Notes: generated from the sequence alone by a model not told the origin. A DNA stretch of 8,825 nucleotides from Phenylobacterium sp. (GCA_028290925.1 JAQGIX010000397.1:1-8825), one strand, 5' to 3'; positions 1 through 6,588 are shown, numbered from the stretch's first letter. Program-made: numbers and translations.

Positions 1-562
1 GGGTCCGCTGGTGCCCCCCGGCCATTATCAGGTGAAGCTGACGGTGGGCGGCCAGACCCGTACCGCGCCGCTGGTCGTCGCCGTCGACCCGCGCGCGAAG
101 GACGCCGAGCCCGCCATCCGCGCCAAGACCGAGCTCGCCATGGCGACCCTGGCCGACATCGATCGACTGCACCGCGCGGTCAACGCGGTGCGAGGCACGG
201 AAGCCGATCTCGACCGGGCGACCAAGGACCTGGCGGGCAAGCCTTCACAGGCCGCATTGCTCGCCCAGGCCGGAAAATTGAAATCCCGCTTCGCCTCGGT
301 CGAGGGCAAGTTGATGCAGGTCGACATGAAGGGCTCGGAGGCGAACCTGGCCTTCCCCGGCATGCTGAACGAGCAGTTCGCCTCCTTCGCCCTGATCATC
401 GAAGACGCGGACACCCCGCCCACCGCGGCGCAGCAGGCGCTTTACCAGTCGCTGCACGCGCAGCTCGACGCCGAGCTTGTCGCCTTGCGCGCCCTCCAGG
501 GCGCGGATCTGGTCGCGTTCAACGCCAAGCTGGCGACGTCGGGGGTGAGCGCGGCGAAGTAA
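1..562 (+). CDS. C-terminal part of a probable VPS10/sortilin-type BNR-repeat glycosyl hydrolase-like protein (5' end outside window)
   Basis: The frame is open from base 2 to the TAA at 560-562, so this is the last ~186 residues of a longer protein; the GTG at 11 is internal, not a start. The visible part opens with a short beta-rich segment (PPGHYQVKLTVGGQTRTAPL) ending in a VDPR motif. A long alpha-helical tail follows, rich in Ala, Leu, Lys and Gln, with DIDRLHRAVNAV and a closing ADLVAFNAKLATSGV. This layout (a 'PPG-Y-V-L-V-G' strand, DPR, then a helical tail ending in a 'DL-xFN' segment) is what I recall at the C-terminus of large secreted proteins with sortilin/BNR propeller repeats. 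The propeller and any signal peptide lie upstream and cannot be seen, so no activity can be assigned. The reading frame is certain; the family call is moderate. Confidence 0.6.
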   Translation, partial: GPLVPPGHYQVKLTVGGQTRTAPLVVAVDPRAKDAEPAIRAKTELAMATLADIDRLHRAVNAVRGTEADLDRATKDLAGKPSQAALLAQAGKLKSRFASVEGKLMQVDMKGSEANLAFPGMLNEQFASFALIIEDADTPPTAAQQALYQSLHAQLDAELVALRALQGADLVAFNAKLATSGVSAAK

Positions 563-567
563 CCGCA

Positions 568-596
568 CGGCGGGCGGCCGCGTGGCGCGCCCGCCG
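568..596. terminator. GC-rich inverted repeat between convergent genes, possible bidirectional terminator
   Basis: A perfect 9-bp stem (CGGCGGGCG at 568-576, CGCCCGCCG at 588-596) encloses an 11-base loop. It starts six bases after the stop of the upstream gene and lies 21 bases beyond the stop of the convergent folE. The position suits a terminator serving both directions. There is no T-run on either side, so intrinsic termination is not assured. Confidence 0.45.
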
Positions 597-616
597 GGCC
601 TTCGCGGAGGCCGGTC

Positions 617-1246
617 CTAGCGCTTGTTGGCGAAGTCCAGGAACCGCTGGCGCAGCGTCGGGTCGGTCTTGAAGACGCCGGTGAACTGGGTGGTGAGGGT
701 GGAGACGTGGCGGTGGTGCACGCCGCGGGTGGTCATGCACTGGTGGGCCGCGTCGATCATCACCGCGACGCCGGCCGGCTTGAGGCTGTCGGTGATGGCG
801 TCGGTGTTCTGCTGGGTCATGGTCTCCTGGGTCTGGAGACGGCGGGCGAAGATCTCGACCACCTTCGCCAGCTTGGAGATGCCCACCACCCGGTTGGTCG
901 GCATGTAGGCCACGTAGGCCTTGCCGAGGAACGGGGCCATGTGGTGCTCGCAGTGGCTCTCCACCTCGATGTCGCGCAGCATGACGATGTCGTCGTAGCC
1001 CTGCACGTCCTCGAAGGTGCGCGACAGCTCCTTGGCCGGATCCTGGCCGTAGCCCTCGAACCATTCGGCGTAGGCGTCGACCACGCGTTTGGGCGTATCG
1101 ATCACGCCCTCGCGGCGGGGGTCATCCCCGGCCCAGGCGATCAGGGTGCGAACGGCCGCCATCGCTTCTTCACGCGTCGGGCGCTTCACGGCTTCAAGAT
1201 CAAGATCGGGGGGCCCGATCAGGGTTCGGTCGCGCATGGCGTCCAT
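617..1246 (-). CDS. folE: GTP cyclohydrolase I
   Basis: FolE converts GTP to 7,8-dihydroneopterin triphosphate plus formate, the first step of folate synthesis and a source of the queuosine precursor. It acts in the cytosol as a toroidal homodecamer. The 209-residue product shows the zinc and active-site signatures: SHCEHHMAPF (Cys99, His101, His102) and AAHQCMTTRG (Cys170). It also has EGVIDTPKRV near residue 50 and the RLQTQETMTQQ segment at 137-146. Length matches the usual 200-220. I chose the ATG at 1246: the frame extends to a TTG at 1333, but those 29 extra codons run through strongly folded leader sequence and match no part of the family. A GGAAAG lies 12 bases before the ATG (rather far); the ATG at 1237 is a less likely alternative. 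The gene is divergent from cysS and convergent with the upstream gene. Confidence 0.96.
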   Translation of the reverse strand: MDAMRDRTLIGPPDLDLEAVKRPTREEAMAAVRTLIAWAGDDPRREGVIDTPKRVVDAYAEWFEGYGQDPAKELSRTFEDVQGYDDIVMLRDIEVESHCEHHMAPFLGKAYVAYMPTNRVVGISKLAKVVEIFARRLQTQETMTQQNTDAITDSLKPAGVAVMIDAAHQCMTTRGVHHRHVSTLTTQFTGVFKTDPTLRQRFLDFANKR

Positions 1247-1264
1247 GTGGGAGCGGTTCTTTCC

Positions 1265-1315
1265 AGGGCTGAGTTGCGCCGGGACGATGGTCCCGGAAAT
1301 GACGCGTGCCACCCT
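1265..1315 (-). promoter_or_regulatory. structured folE mRNA leader, candidate THF-II-like (folE motif) riboswitch
   Basis: Read on the folE strand, this 51-base stretch folds into three stacked helices. P1 pairs AGGGU (1315-1311) with GCCCU (1269-1265). P2 pairs GCG (1305-1303) with CGC (1278-1276). P3 is a perfect 7-bp hairpin, CCGGGAC-CAUC-GUCCCGG (1296-1279). Internal loops are GGCAC opposite AACUCA, and UCAUUU as a one-sided bulge below P3. The GGAAAG ribosome site follows P1 immediately. THF-II riboswitches (folE motif) are known as roughly 50-base RNAs before folE in Alphaproteobacteria. From memory they share the P1-internal loop-P2-bulge-P3 plan and a CGUUCAACUC-like bulge strand, here CGUCAUUUCC. 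The 3' strand fits my memory of the consensus less well, so this may be a variant, a different element, or chance folding of GC-rich DNA. Confidence 0.45.
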
Positions 1316-1322
1316 TTCACTC

Positions 1323-1362
1323 GGATCGGACAATGGGCCAGGGTTCCCGTGGCTTCCGATCC
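1323..1362 (-). repeat. inverted repeat in folE leader (operator or 5' hairpin)
   Basis: Perfect 8-bp arms, GGATCGGA (1323-1330) and TCCGATCC (1355-1362), enclose a second dyad: GCCAGGG (1337-1343) against CCCGTGGC (1346-1353) with one bulged base. Together they form a nested stem just upstream of the candidate riboswitch. If transcription starts near 1364, this would be the extreme 5' hairpin of the folE mRNA; otherwise it could be an operator between the divergent genes. Function is unknown. Confidence 0.4.
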
Positions 1363-1370
1363 CGGCGATC

Positions 1371-1400
1371 TGTATATGGGCTGCCCGCCTTCCCGGGCAA
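1371..1400 (-). promoter_or_regulatory. possible folE promoter
   Basis: On the minus strand TTGCCC (1400-1395) and TATACA (1376-1371) are separated by 18 bases, each matching four of six positions of the general sigma-70 boxes. This would start transcription near 1364 and give a leader of about 118 bases containing both folded elements. The match is weak and it does not fit the Caulobacter -10 consensus. Confidence 0.25.
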
Positions 1401-1415
1401 CCGTTCCGCTACGTT
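1390..1415 (+). promoter_or_regulatory. possible cysS promoter (Caulobacter-like)
   Basis: TTCCCGG (1390-1396), an 11-base gap and GCTACGTT (1408-1415) match 5 of 7 and 6 of 8 positions of the Caulobacter housekeeping boxes. The start would fall near 1422, two to four bases before the cysS ATG. This agrees with the lack of any Shine-Dalgarno before cysS and suggests a nearly leaderless message. The individual boxes are weak. Confidence 0.25.
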
Positions 1416-1424
1416 AGCTAGACC

Positions 1425-2807
1425 ATGACCCTTCGCCTGCACGACACCATGACCCGTGAGAAGCGGGACTTCGTCCCCGCCGATCCCAAGCGGGTGACGA
1501 TGTATGTCTGCGGACCGACGGTCTATAATTTCGCCCACGTGGGGAATTTCCGGCCCGTCGTGGTGTTCGACGTGCTGTTCCGCCTGTTGCGCGCCGCCTA
1601 TGGCGAGGACGCGGTGCTCTATGCGGCCAACGTCACCGACGTGGACGACAAGATCAATCTGAAGGCCGCCGAAGAGGGCGTCGCCATCGAGGTGGTCACC
1701 GACCGCTATCTGGCCGCCTACAATGCCGACGCGGCCAAGCTGGGCGCCCTGCCGCCCACCTTCCAGCCTCGGGCCACGCAGACCATGGCGGCGATCATCG
1801 AGATGATCGAGCGGCTGGTGCGCAACAACGCCGCCTACGCCGCCGACGGCCACGTGCTGTTCAACACCACGGCCTATTCGGAGTACGGCAAGCTGTCCGG
1901 CCGGCCGCTGGACGAGATGATCGCCGGCGCGCGGGTGGACGTGGCGCCCTACAAGCGCAATCCTGCCGACTTCGTGCTCTGGAAGCCCTCGAAGCCCGGT
2001 GAGCCCGAATGGGACAGCCCCTGGGGCAAGGGCCGGCCCGGCTGGCACATCGAGTGCTCGGCGATGATCGAGCAGACGCTGGGGCTGCCCATCGACATCC
2101 ACGGCGGTGGCATCGACCTGGTCTTCCCGCACCACGAGAACGAGCGGGCGCAGGGCGTCTGCGCCACCCACGACCAGACCTATTCGGCCTTCTGGCTGCA
2201 CAACGGCTTCCTGAATTTCGGCGAGGAGAAGATGTCGAAGTCGCTGGGCAACGTCGCCCTGGCGCACGACCTCCTGAAAGCCTACCCCGGCGAGGCGATC
2301 CGCTGGGCGCTGCTGGTCGGCCACTACCGCGCGCCGCTGGAGTGGAACTCCGACCTGCTCGACCAGGCCAGGCGCTCGCTGGACCGGCTCTACGGGGCGC
2401 TGCAGCGGGCGGCCGACGTGGCGGCCTTCGCGAGCCACCCGTCGGAGGCCTTCCTGGCGGCGCTGGAGGACGACCTGAACACCGCCCAGGCCATGGCCGA
2501 GCTGTTCGGCCTGGCCTCGAAGCTGGAGACCGGCTCGGCCGAGGAGAAGGCGCGCGCCAAGGGCGAACTCTTGGCCTCGGCCAATCTGATCGGCTTCCTC
2601 ACCGCCGATCCGGAGACCTGGTTCAAGGGCGGGGTGGACGAAGAGCTCAAGGCGCGCATCAATGGGCTGATCACCGCCCGGGACGAGGCCCGGCGCGCCA
2701 AGGATTGGCCGCAAGCCGACCGCATCCGCGCCGAACTCACCGCGTTAAATGTCGAGGTGATGGATGGACCCGCCGGGGCGACCTGGCGGCTGAAGGAGCA
2801 GGTGTGA
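1425..2807 (+). CDS. cysS: cysteinyl-tRNA synthetase
   Basis: CysRS is a class I enzyme that activates cysteine with ATP and charges tRNA-Cys in the cytosol. The 460-residue product has the usual length. Zinc ligands are Cys29 (MYVCGPTVYN), Cys211 (HIECSAM), His236 and Glu240 (FPHHENERAQ). The HIGH signature appears as HVGN at 38-41 within the Rossmann fold, and the KMSKS loop is EEKMSKSLGN with KMSKS at 269-273. A helical anticodon-binding tail follows. The start MTLRLHDTMTREKRDFVP fits the family N-terminus, so the ATG at 1425 is preferred over that at 1449. There is no ribosome site in front of it, which suggests leaderless or near-leaderless translation. Its stop shares one base with the next gene's start. 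Confidence 0.97.
   Translation: MTLRLHDTMTREKRDFVPADPKRVTMYVCGPTVYNFAHVGNFRPVVVFDVLFRLLRAAYGEDAVLYAANVTDVDDKINLKAAEEGVAIEVVTDRYLAAYNADAAKLGALPPTFQPRATQTMAAIIEMIERLVRNNAAYAADGHVLFNTTAYSEYGKLSGRPLDEMIAGARVDVAPYKRNPADFVLWKPSKPGEPEWDSPWGKGRPGWHIECSAMIEQTLGLPIDIHGGGIDLVFPHHENERAQGVCATHDQTYSAFWLHNGFLNFGEEKMSKSLGNVALAHDLLKAYPGEAIRWALLVGHYRAPLEWNSDLLDQARRSLDRLYGALQRAADVAAFASHPSEAFLAALEDDLNTAQAMAELFGLASKLETGSAEEKARAKGELLASANLIGFLTADPETWFKGGVDEELKARINGLITARDEARRAKDWPQADRIRAELTALNVEVMDGPAGATWRLKEQV
2793..2798 (+). promoter_or_regulatory. Shine-Dalgarno deciding the start of the SRPBCC gene
   Basis: AAGGAG lies inside the last codons of cysS, eight bases before the ATG at 2807. It fixes that ATG as the start rather than ATG 2813 or upstream in-frame codons buried in cysS. 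Confidence 0.75.
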
Positions 2808-3358
2808 TGCCCATGGCCCCGGCGCCGCAACTGAAGGCCGGACTCTTCGCCCGCAATCCCGCCGCGGCCAAGCCCGCGGACGGCGCCGCGGCCGCGCCCA
2901 AGGCCGCCGGCCCGAAGGGCGTCCCCATCGAGCACCGGATAGGCATCCAGGCCTCGGCCGAGACCATCTGGAAGGTGATCTACGACCTCGACCGCTGGCA
3001 CGAGTGGAATCCGCTCTATCCGCGGGCGGCGGGGACCATCAAGATCGGCGCGGCCCTCGACCTGACCCTGGTCCTGCCCGGCCAGGCGGAGCGGGCGATC
3101 CAGCCGGTGATCGTCGACTGGGTCCCCAACGAGCAGCTGCACTGGAAGCTCTCCATGATGAAGGGGCTGGTGAAGACCGTCCGCTACATCGAGATCGAGG
3201 TGCTGGCCGAGCAGAGCTGCATCGTCTCCAACGGCGAGATCTTCGGCGGCATGATGGGCCCGACCGTGGCCAAGCAGATGGGCCGCTCGATCCACCGCGG
3301 CTTCGCGGGGTTCAGCGAGGCGCTGAAGGCGCGCGCGGAGGCGCTCGAGCGGCGCTAG
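2807..3358 (+). CDS. SRPBCC-domain (START/Bet v1-like) protein
   Basis: The 183-residue product has an Ala/Pro/Lys-rich, probably disordered N-terminus (1-40) and then a SRPBCC fold (about 41-178). The family's opening pattern is clear: IEHRIGIQASAETIWKVIYD followed by LDRWHEWNP (61-69). A beta-sheet core and a long C-terminal helix (about 155-180) that would close the hydrophobic cavity follow. No signal peptide or membrane segment is seen, so it is probably cytosolic. Such proteins bind hydrophobic ligands or act as polyketide cyclases; the ligand cannot be read from sequence. The start overlaps the cysS stop by one base (TGATG) and has its own strong ribosome site, so co-transcription with cysS is very likely, although no functional link to tRNA charging is evident. 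The coding call is firm. Confidence 0.88.
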   Translation: MPMAPAPQLKAGLFARNPAAAKPADGAAAAPKAAGPKGVPIEHRIGIQASAETIWKVIYDLDRWHEWNPLYPRAAGTIKIGAALDLTLVLPGQAERAIQPVIVDWVPNEQLHWKLSMMKGLVKTVRYIEIEVLAEQSCIVSNGEIFGGMMGPTVAKQMGRSIHRGFAGFSEALKARAEALERR

Positions 3359-3768
3359 CCCCGCTTCGGCACGTAGGTCTGGTGGCAGCCGGCGCAGGCG
3401 TCGTAGAGGCGTCCGCCGATCTCGAAGGCCTTGGGCGCGTCCTTGGCGCGGGCCGCAGCTTCGCCGGCGGCGCCCATGTCGATCATCAGCTTGGCGTCGG
3501 CGTTCCAGCGGCCGGTGCGGGTGTAGGGCGCCGCCATCAGGATGCGGCCCCTGGCCTGCAGCACCTGCGCGCCCTTGAGCGCCGCGGCCCAGCGGAGCCT
3601 GGCCTGGGCCGGGGTCTCGTTGTCCGGCGGATCGTTGCCGCCGGCCCAGAAGGCCAGCGCGCCGGGGTTGACGTCGCGGGCCATGACGTCGCGCATGGAG
3701 TCGCCGCCGGCCAGGGCCGCGCCCGCGAACGAGACGAACATCAGGGTCAGGGCGAGACGCGCGCGCAT
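3355..3768 (-). CDS. exported cytochrome c'-like monohaem protein
   Basis: The 137-residue product begins with a Sec signal peptide (MRARLALTLMFVSFAGAALA, cleavage predicted after Ala20), giving a periplasmic protein of about 117 residues. One haem-binding motif, Cys125-Ala-Gly-Cys128-His129, sits nine residues from the C-terminus, followed by QTYVPKRG. A C-terminal CxxCH on a small helical protein is the layout of class II cytochromes (cytochrome c' group), not class I. Partner and role are unknown; electron transfer or binding of small gaseous ligands is typical of the group. The ATG at 3768 has GGAGA six bases upstream. Its TAG overlaps the TAG of the convergent SRPBCC gene. Confidence 0.88.
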   Translation of the reverse strand: MRARLALTLMFVSFAGAALAGGDSMRDVMARDVNPGALAFWAGGNDPPDNETPAQARLRWAAALKGAQVLQARGRILMAAPYTRTGRWNADAKLMIDMGAAGEAAARAKDAPKAFEIGGRLYDACAGCHQTYVPKRG

Positions 3769-3955
3769 GGGATTCTCCGGTTCGGATCAGCTTAGCCGCC
3801 AATTCACTCGGGGCTCACGCGCATGTGACTCGGACGGCGGCCCGCCCGGGCGCAACGCTTGGTCGAGCGCGGCTTCCGCGTCGGCCGGCATGGCCGCCGC
3901 CAGACCGGATCCCCGCCAGTCCAAGGGGGCTTCTGTAGCCGAAAAGGACGAGGTC
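3769..3955. other. intergenic region between the divergent cytochrome and hydrolase genes
   Basis: These 187 bases must carry promoters for both directions. A good -35-like TTGGCGG lies on the minus strand at 3799-3805 (6 of 7 Caulobacter positions), but I find no convincing -10 at the right distance. CGCCCGGGCG (3843-3852) is a perfect 10-base palindrome. No RNA gene or small coding frame is supported. Confidence 0.4.
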
Positions 3956-4849
3956 ATGAGCAATCTAGACGTTACGGCGCCCACTGCGGCGCCGAAGTCC
4001 GCCGTGCAACCCCGGACCCCGGGCTCCGGGTACGTCGCCGCCGCCGACGGCGCGCAGATCTTCTACAAGGACTGGGGATCCGGGCAGCCGATCGTGTTCA
4101 GCCACGGCTGGCCGCTCACCGCCGACGATTGGGACGCCCAGATGCTGTTCTTCGGCGCCCGGGGCTACCGGGTCATCGCCCACGACCGTCGCGGGCACGG
4201 CCGCTCCAGCCAGACCTGGGGCGGCAATGAGATGGACACCTACGCCGACGACCTGTTCGCCCTGGTTGAGACCCTCGACCTGCGCGACGCGGTCCACGTC
4301 GGTCACTCCACGGGCGGCGGCGAGGTCGCGCGCTACCTGGGCCGGCACGGCACGTCGCGCGCCGCCAAGGCGGTGCTGATCTCCGCGGTGCCGCCGCTGA
4401 TGGTGCAGACCGAGGCCAATCCGGAGGGCCTGCCGCTGGCGGTGTTCGACCAGTTCCGCGCCGGCGTCGCCGCCGACCGCGCGCAGTTCTATCGCGACGT
4501 GCCGGCCGGGCCGTTCTACGGCTTCAACCGGCCCGGCGCGAAGGTCAGCGAGGGCCTGATCGAGAAGTGGTGGCTGCAGGGGATGATGGGCGGCATCAAG
4601 GCCCACTACGACTGCATCAAGGCCTTCTCCGAGACCGACTTCACCGAGGACCTGAGGTCGATCGACATCCCGGTCCTAGTGATGCACGGGGACGACGATC
4701 AGGTGGTGCCCTACCGCGACGCCGCCCTGAAGAGCGTGCAGCTGCTCAACAAGGGCGAGCTGAAGATCTATCCTGGCTTCCCGCACGGGATGCCGACGAC
4801 GCAGGCTGACACCATCAACCGCGACCTGCTGGCCTTCCTCAAGGCCTAG
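3956..4849 (+). CDS. alpha/beta hydrolase, non-haem chloroperoxidase / arylesterase type
   Basis: The 297-residue product is an alpha/beta-hydrolase-fold enzyme. The oxyanion region is FSHGWPLTADDW (48-59). The nucleophile elbow GHSTGGG gives Ser118, the acid is Asp248 in MHGDDDQVVP, and the base is His277 in FPHGM. Spacing of the triad fits cofactor-free haloperoxidase/arylesterases such as the Pseudomonas enzyme. Such proteins hydrolyse esters and often form peracids from carboxylic acids and peroxide; the natural substrate is unknown. About 25 residues at the N-terminus (Ala/Pro/Thr-rich) precede the fold; no signal peptide is seen. The frame runs open well upstream, but AAGGA at 3944-3948, seven bases before the ATG at 3956, fixes this start. 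The next gene begins 23 bases after its stop, implying an operon. Confidence 0.92.
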   Translation: MSNLDVTAPTAAPKSAVQPRTPGSGYVAAADGAQIFYKDWGSGQPIVFSHGWPLTADDWDAQMLFFGARGYRVIAHDRRGHGRSSQTWGGNEMDTYADDLFALVETLDLRDAVHVGHSTGGGEVARYLGRHGTSRAAKAVLISAVPPLMVQTEANPEGLPLAVFDQFRAGVAADRAQFYRDVPAGPFYGFNRPGAKVSEGLIEKWWLQGMMGGIKAHYDCIKAFSETDFTEDLRSIDIPVLVMHGDDDQVVPYRDAALKSVQLLNKGELKIYPGFPHGMPTTQADTINRDLLAFLKA

Positions 4850-4872
4850 CCGCGGCCCGCATGGGAGACTGA

Positions 4873-6576
4873 ATGGCCGAAATTTCATCGCCGGTCAGAG
4901 AGACCCGCCGTCACCAGATGTTCCCGACCCTGACGGCGGCGGAGCTCGCCAGGCTCGGCCGGTTCGGGAGCCGGCAGGCCTATGCGGCCGGCGAGGCGCT
5001 GCTGCGGATCGGCGAGTCCGGCCACGGCCTGACCCTGATCCTCTCCGGCCACGTGGCGGTCACCGGCCGGGAGGGCGGCAGCGAGCGCCAGCTGATCGTG
5101 CTGCACGGGCCGGGCGGGTTCCTCGGCGAGCTCGCCCAGCTGTCGGGGCGACCGTCGCTGGTGGACGCCGTCGCCGAGGATGCGGTGGAGGCTGTGTCCA
5201 TCCCGCCCGAGCGCCTGCGGGCCCTGCTGGTGGGCGAGGCCGAGCTCGGGGAGCGGATCATGCGCGCGCTCATCCTGCGCCGCGTGGGCCTGCTGGAGAC
5301 CGGCGCGGTGGGGCCGATCGTGGTCGGCGCCGACGGCCATCCCGACGTGCGGCGGCTGGAGGGCTTCCTGGGCCGCAACGGCCATCCCTTCCAGCGACTC
5401 GATCCGGCGGTGGACGCCGAGGCCGCGACGCTGATCGCGCGGTTCCGCGTCAAGGCCGGCGAGCTGCCCATCGTGCTCTGCCCGAGCGGCGAGCTGCTGC
5501 GCAATCCGAGCGAGGGCGAGCTGGCCCGCTGCCTGGGGCTGGTCTCGGCGATCGATCCCGACCGGGTCTATGACGTGGCGGTGGTGGGCGCCGGTCCCGC
5601 GGGCTTGGCGACGGCGGTCTACGCGGGGTCGGAGGGCCTGTCGGTGCTGGTGCTGGACTGCCGCGCGTTCGGCGGCCAGGCCGGGGCCTCGTCGCGCATC
5701 GAGAACTACCTGGGCTTCCCCACCGGGATCAGCGGCATGGCGCTGATGGCCCGGGCCTACAACCAGGCCCAGAAATTCGGGGTGGAGATGGCGATCCCGG
5801 ACGAGGCGAGCCGGCTGGCGCGCGATCCGGCCGGCGGCTTCGCGATCACGCTGGCCAACGGCGAGCGGGTGCGGGCGCGGTCCGTGGTGATCGCCAGCGG
5901 CGCGCGCTATCGGCGCCTGGGCCTGCCGGCGCTGTCACGCTACGAGGCGGCCTCGGTGCACTACTGGGCCTCGCCGGTGGAGGGGCGGCTCTGCGCAGGC
6001 CAGGAGGTGGCGCTGGTGGGTGGCGGCAATTCGGCCGGCCAGGCGGTGGTCTATCTGGCGACCCAGGCGGCCAAGGTCTGGCTGCTGGTGCGCGGGCCGG
6101 GGCTGGAAGCCAGCATGTCGCACTACCTGATCGAGCGGATCAGCGGCCTGCGCAACGTCGAGCTGGCGCCGCATACGGAGGTCATCGAGCTGGCCGGCGG
6201 CGGCGGGCGGCTGGCGACGATCGCCTGGCGCGACCTCCGCTCCGGCGCCGAGACGCGCCGACCGATCCAGCACCTGTTCCTGTTCATCGGCGCGGATCCG
6301 AACACCGATTGGCTGGCGGCCTCGGGTGTGGCGCTGGACGCCAACGGCTTCATCCGCACCGGCGACGACGCCGCGCTCGGCCGCCATGAGCTGGAGACCA
6401 GCCTGGAGGGCGTGTTCGCCATCGGCGACGCCCGCGCCGGCTCCACCAAGCGGGTCGCCGCGGCGGTGGGCGAAGGGGCCCAGGTGGTGGCGGCCCTGCA
6501 TCTGCGGCTGGCCGAGCCGTCGGCCACGGCGACCGATCCGCCCACGGCCGCGCAGCGGCCGGCGCGCGTTTCCTGA
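4873..6576 (+). CDS. cyclic-nucleotide-binding domain fused to a thioredoxin-reductase-like FAD/NAD(P) oxidoreductase
   Basis: The 567-residue protein has three parts. Residues about 16-138 form a CRP-type cyclic-nucleotide-binding domain; FLGELAQLSGRPS (83-95) is the phosphate cassette, with Arg93 where a phosphate-contacting Arg is expected. Residues about 145-222 form a small thioredoxin/glutaredoxin-like linker with LPIVLCPSGELLRNPS but no CxxC. Residues about 230-548 are the flavoprotein: FAD site VVGAGPAGLA (237-246), NAD(P) site VGGGNSAGQA (382-391) and second FAD motif GVFAIGDAR (513-521). Where thioredoxin reductase carries its CATC disulfide this protein reads HYWASPVEG, so it cannot use the standard disulfide relay. 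It is cytosolic, with no transmembrane segment. GGGAG precedes the ATG. It lies 23 bases after the hydrolase and directly abuts the FMN reductase gene. The fusion type is known; ligand and substrate are not. Confidence 0.93.
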   Translation: MAEISSPVRETRRHQMFPTLTAAELARLGRFGSRQAYAAGEALLRIGESGHGLTLILSGHVAVTGREGGSERQLIVLHGPGGFLGELAQLSGRPSLVDAVAEDAVEAVSIPPERLRALLVGEAELGERIMRALILRRVGLLETGAVGPIVVGADGHPDVRRLEGFLGRNGHPFQRLDPAVDAEAATLIARFRVKAGELPIVLCPSGELLRNPSEGELARCLGLVSAIDPDRVYDVAVVGAGPAGLATAVYAGSEGLSVLVLDCRAFGGQAGASSRIENYLGFPTGISGMALMARAYNQAQKFGVEMAIPDEASRLARDPAGGFAITLANGERVRARSVVIASGARYRRLGLPALSRYEAASVHYWASPVEGRLCAGQEVALVGGGNSAGQAVVYLATQAAKVWLLVRGPGLEASMSHYLIERISGLRNVELAPHTEVIELAGGGGRLATIAWRDLRSGAETRRPIQHLFLFIGADPNTDWLAASGVALDANGFIRTGDDAALGRHELETSLEGVFAIGDARAGSTKRVAAAVGEGAQVVAALHLRLAEPSATATDPPTAAQRPARVS

Positions 6577-6578
6577 AT

Positions 6579-6583
6579 GGAGA
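6579..6583 (+). promoter_or_regulatory. Shine-Dalgarno deciding the FMN reductase start
   Basis: GGAGA lies five bases before the ATG at 6589. The other in-frame ATG at 6577 directly follows the upstream stop and has no ribosome site before it, so 6589 is preferred. Confidence 0.65.
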
Positions 6584-6588
6584 ACCGG

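Noticed and set aside
1297..1318. T-box-like string AAGGGUGGCAC-GCG on the folE strand
   Set aside because: T-boxes regulate amino-acid genes, mostly in Firmicutes. Here the motif lacks a base of the conserved core, no specifier stem is visible, and the downstream gene is folE.
1247..1333. N-terminal extension of FolE starting at TTG 1333
   Set aside because: The extra 29 residues match no FolE feature and coincide with nested RNA stems; a supported ATG exists at 1246.
1417..1424. GCTAGACC as the cysS -10 box (7 of 8 Caulobacter positions)
   Set aside because: It touches the ATG, so transcription would begin inside the coding sequence and exclude the family-supported N-terminus.
3815..3828. 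TCAC-N6-GTGA dyad before the hydrolase operon as a CRP-type site
   Set aside because: The half-sites are in the opposite order to the CRP consensus (TGTGA-N6-TCACA), and 4-bp arms are expected by chance.
3542..3955. Upstream in-frame extension of the alpha/beta hydrolase
   Set aside because: It runs antisense over the cytochrome gene and shows no homology features; a good ribosome site marks ATG 3956.
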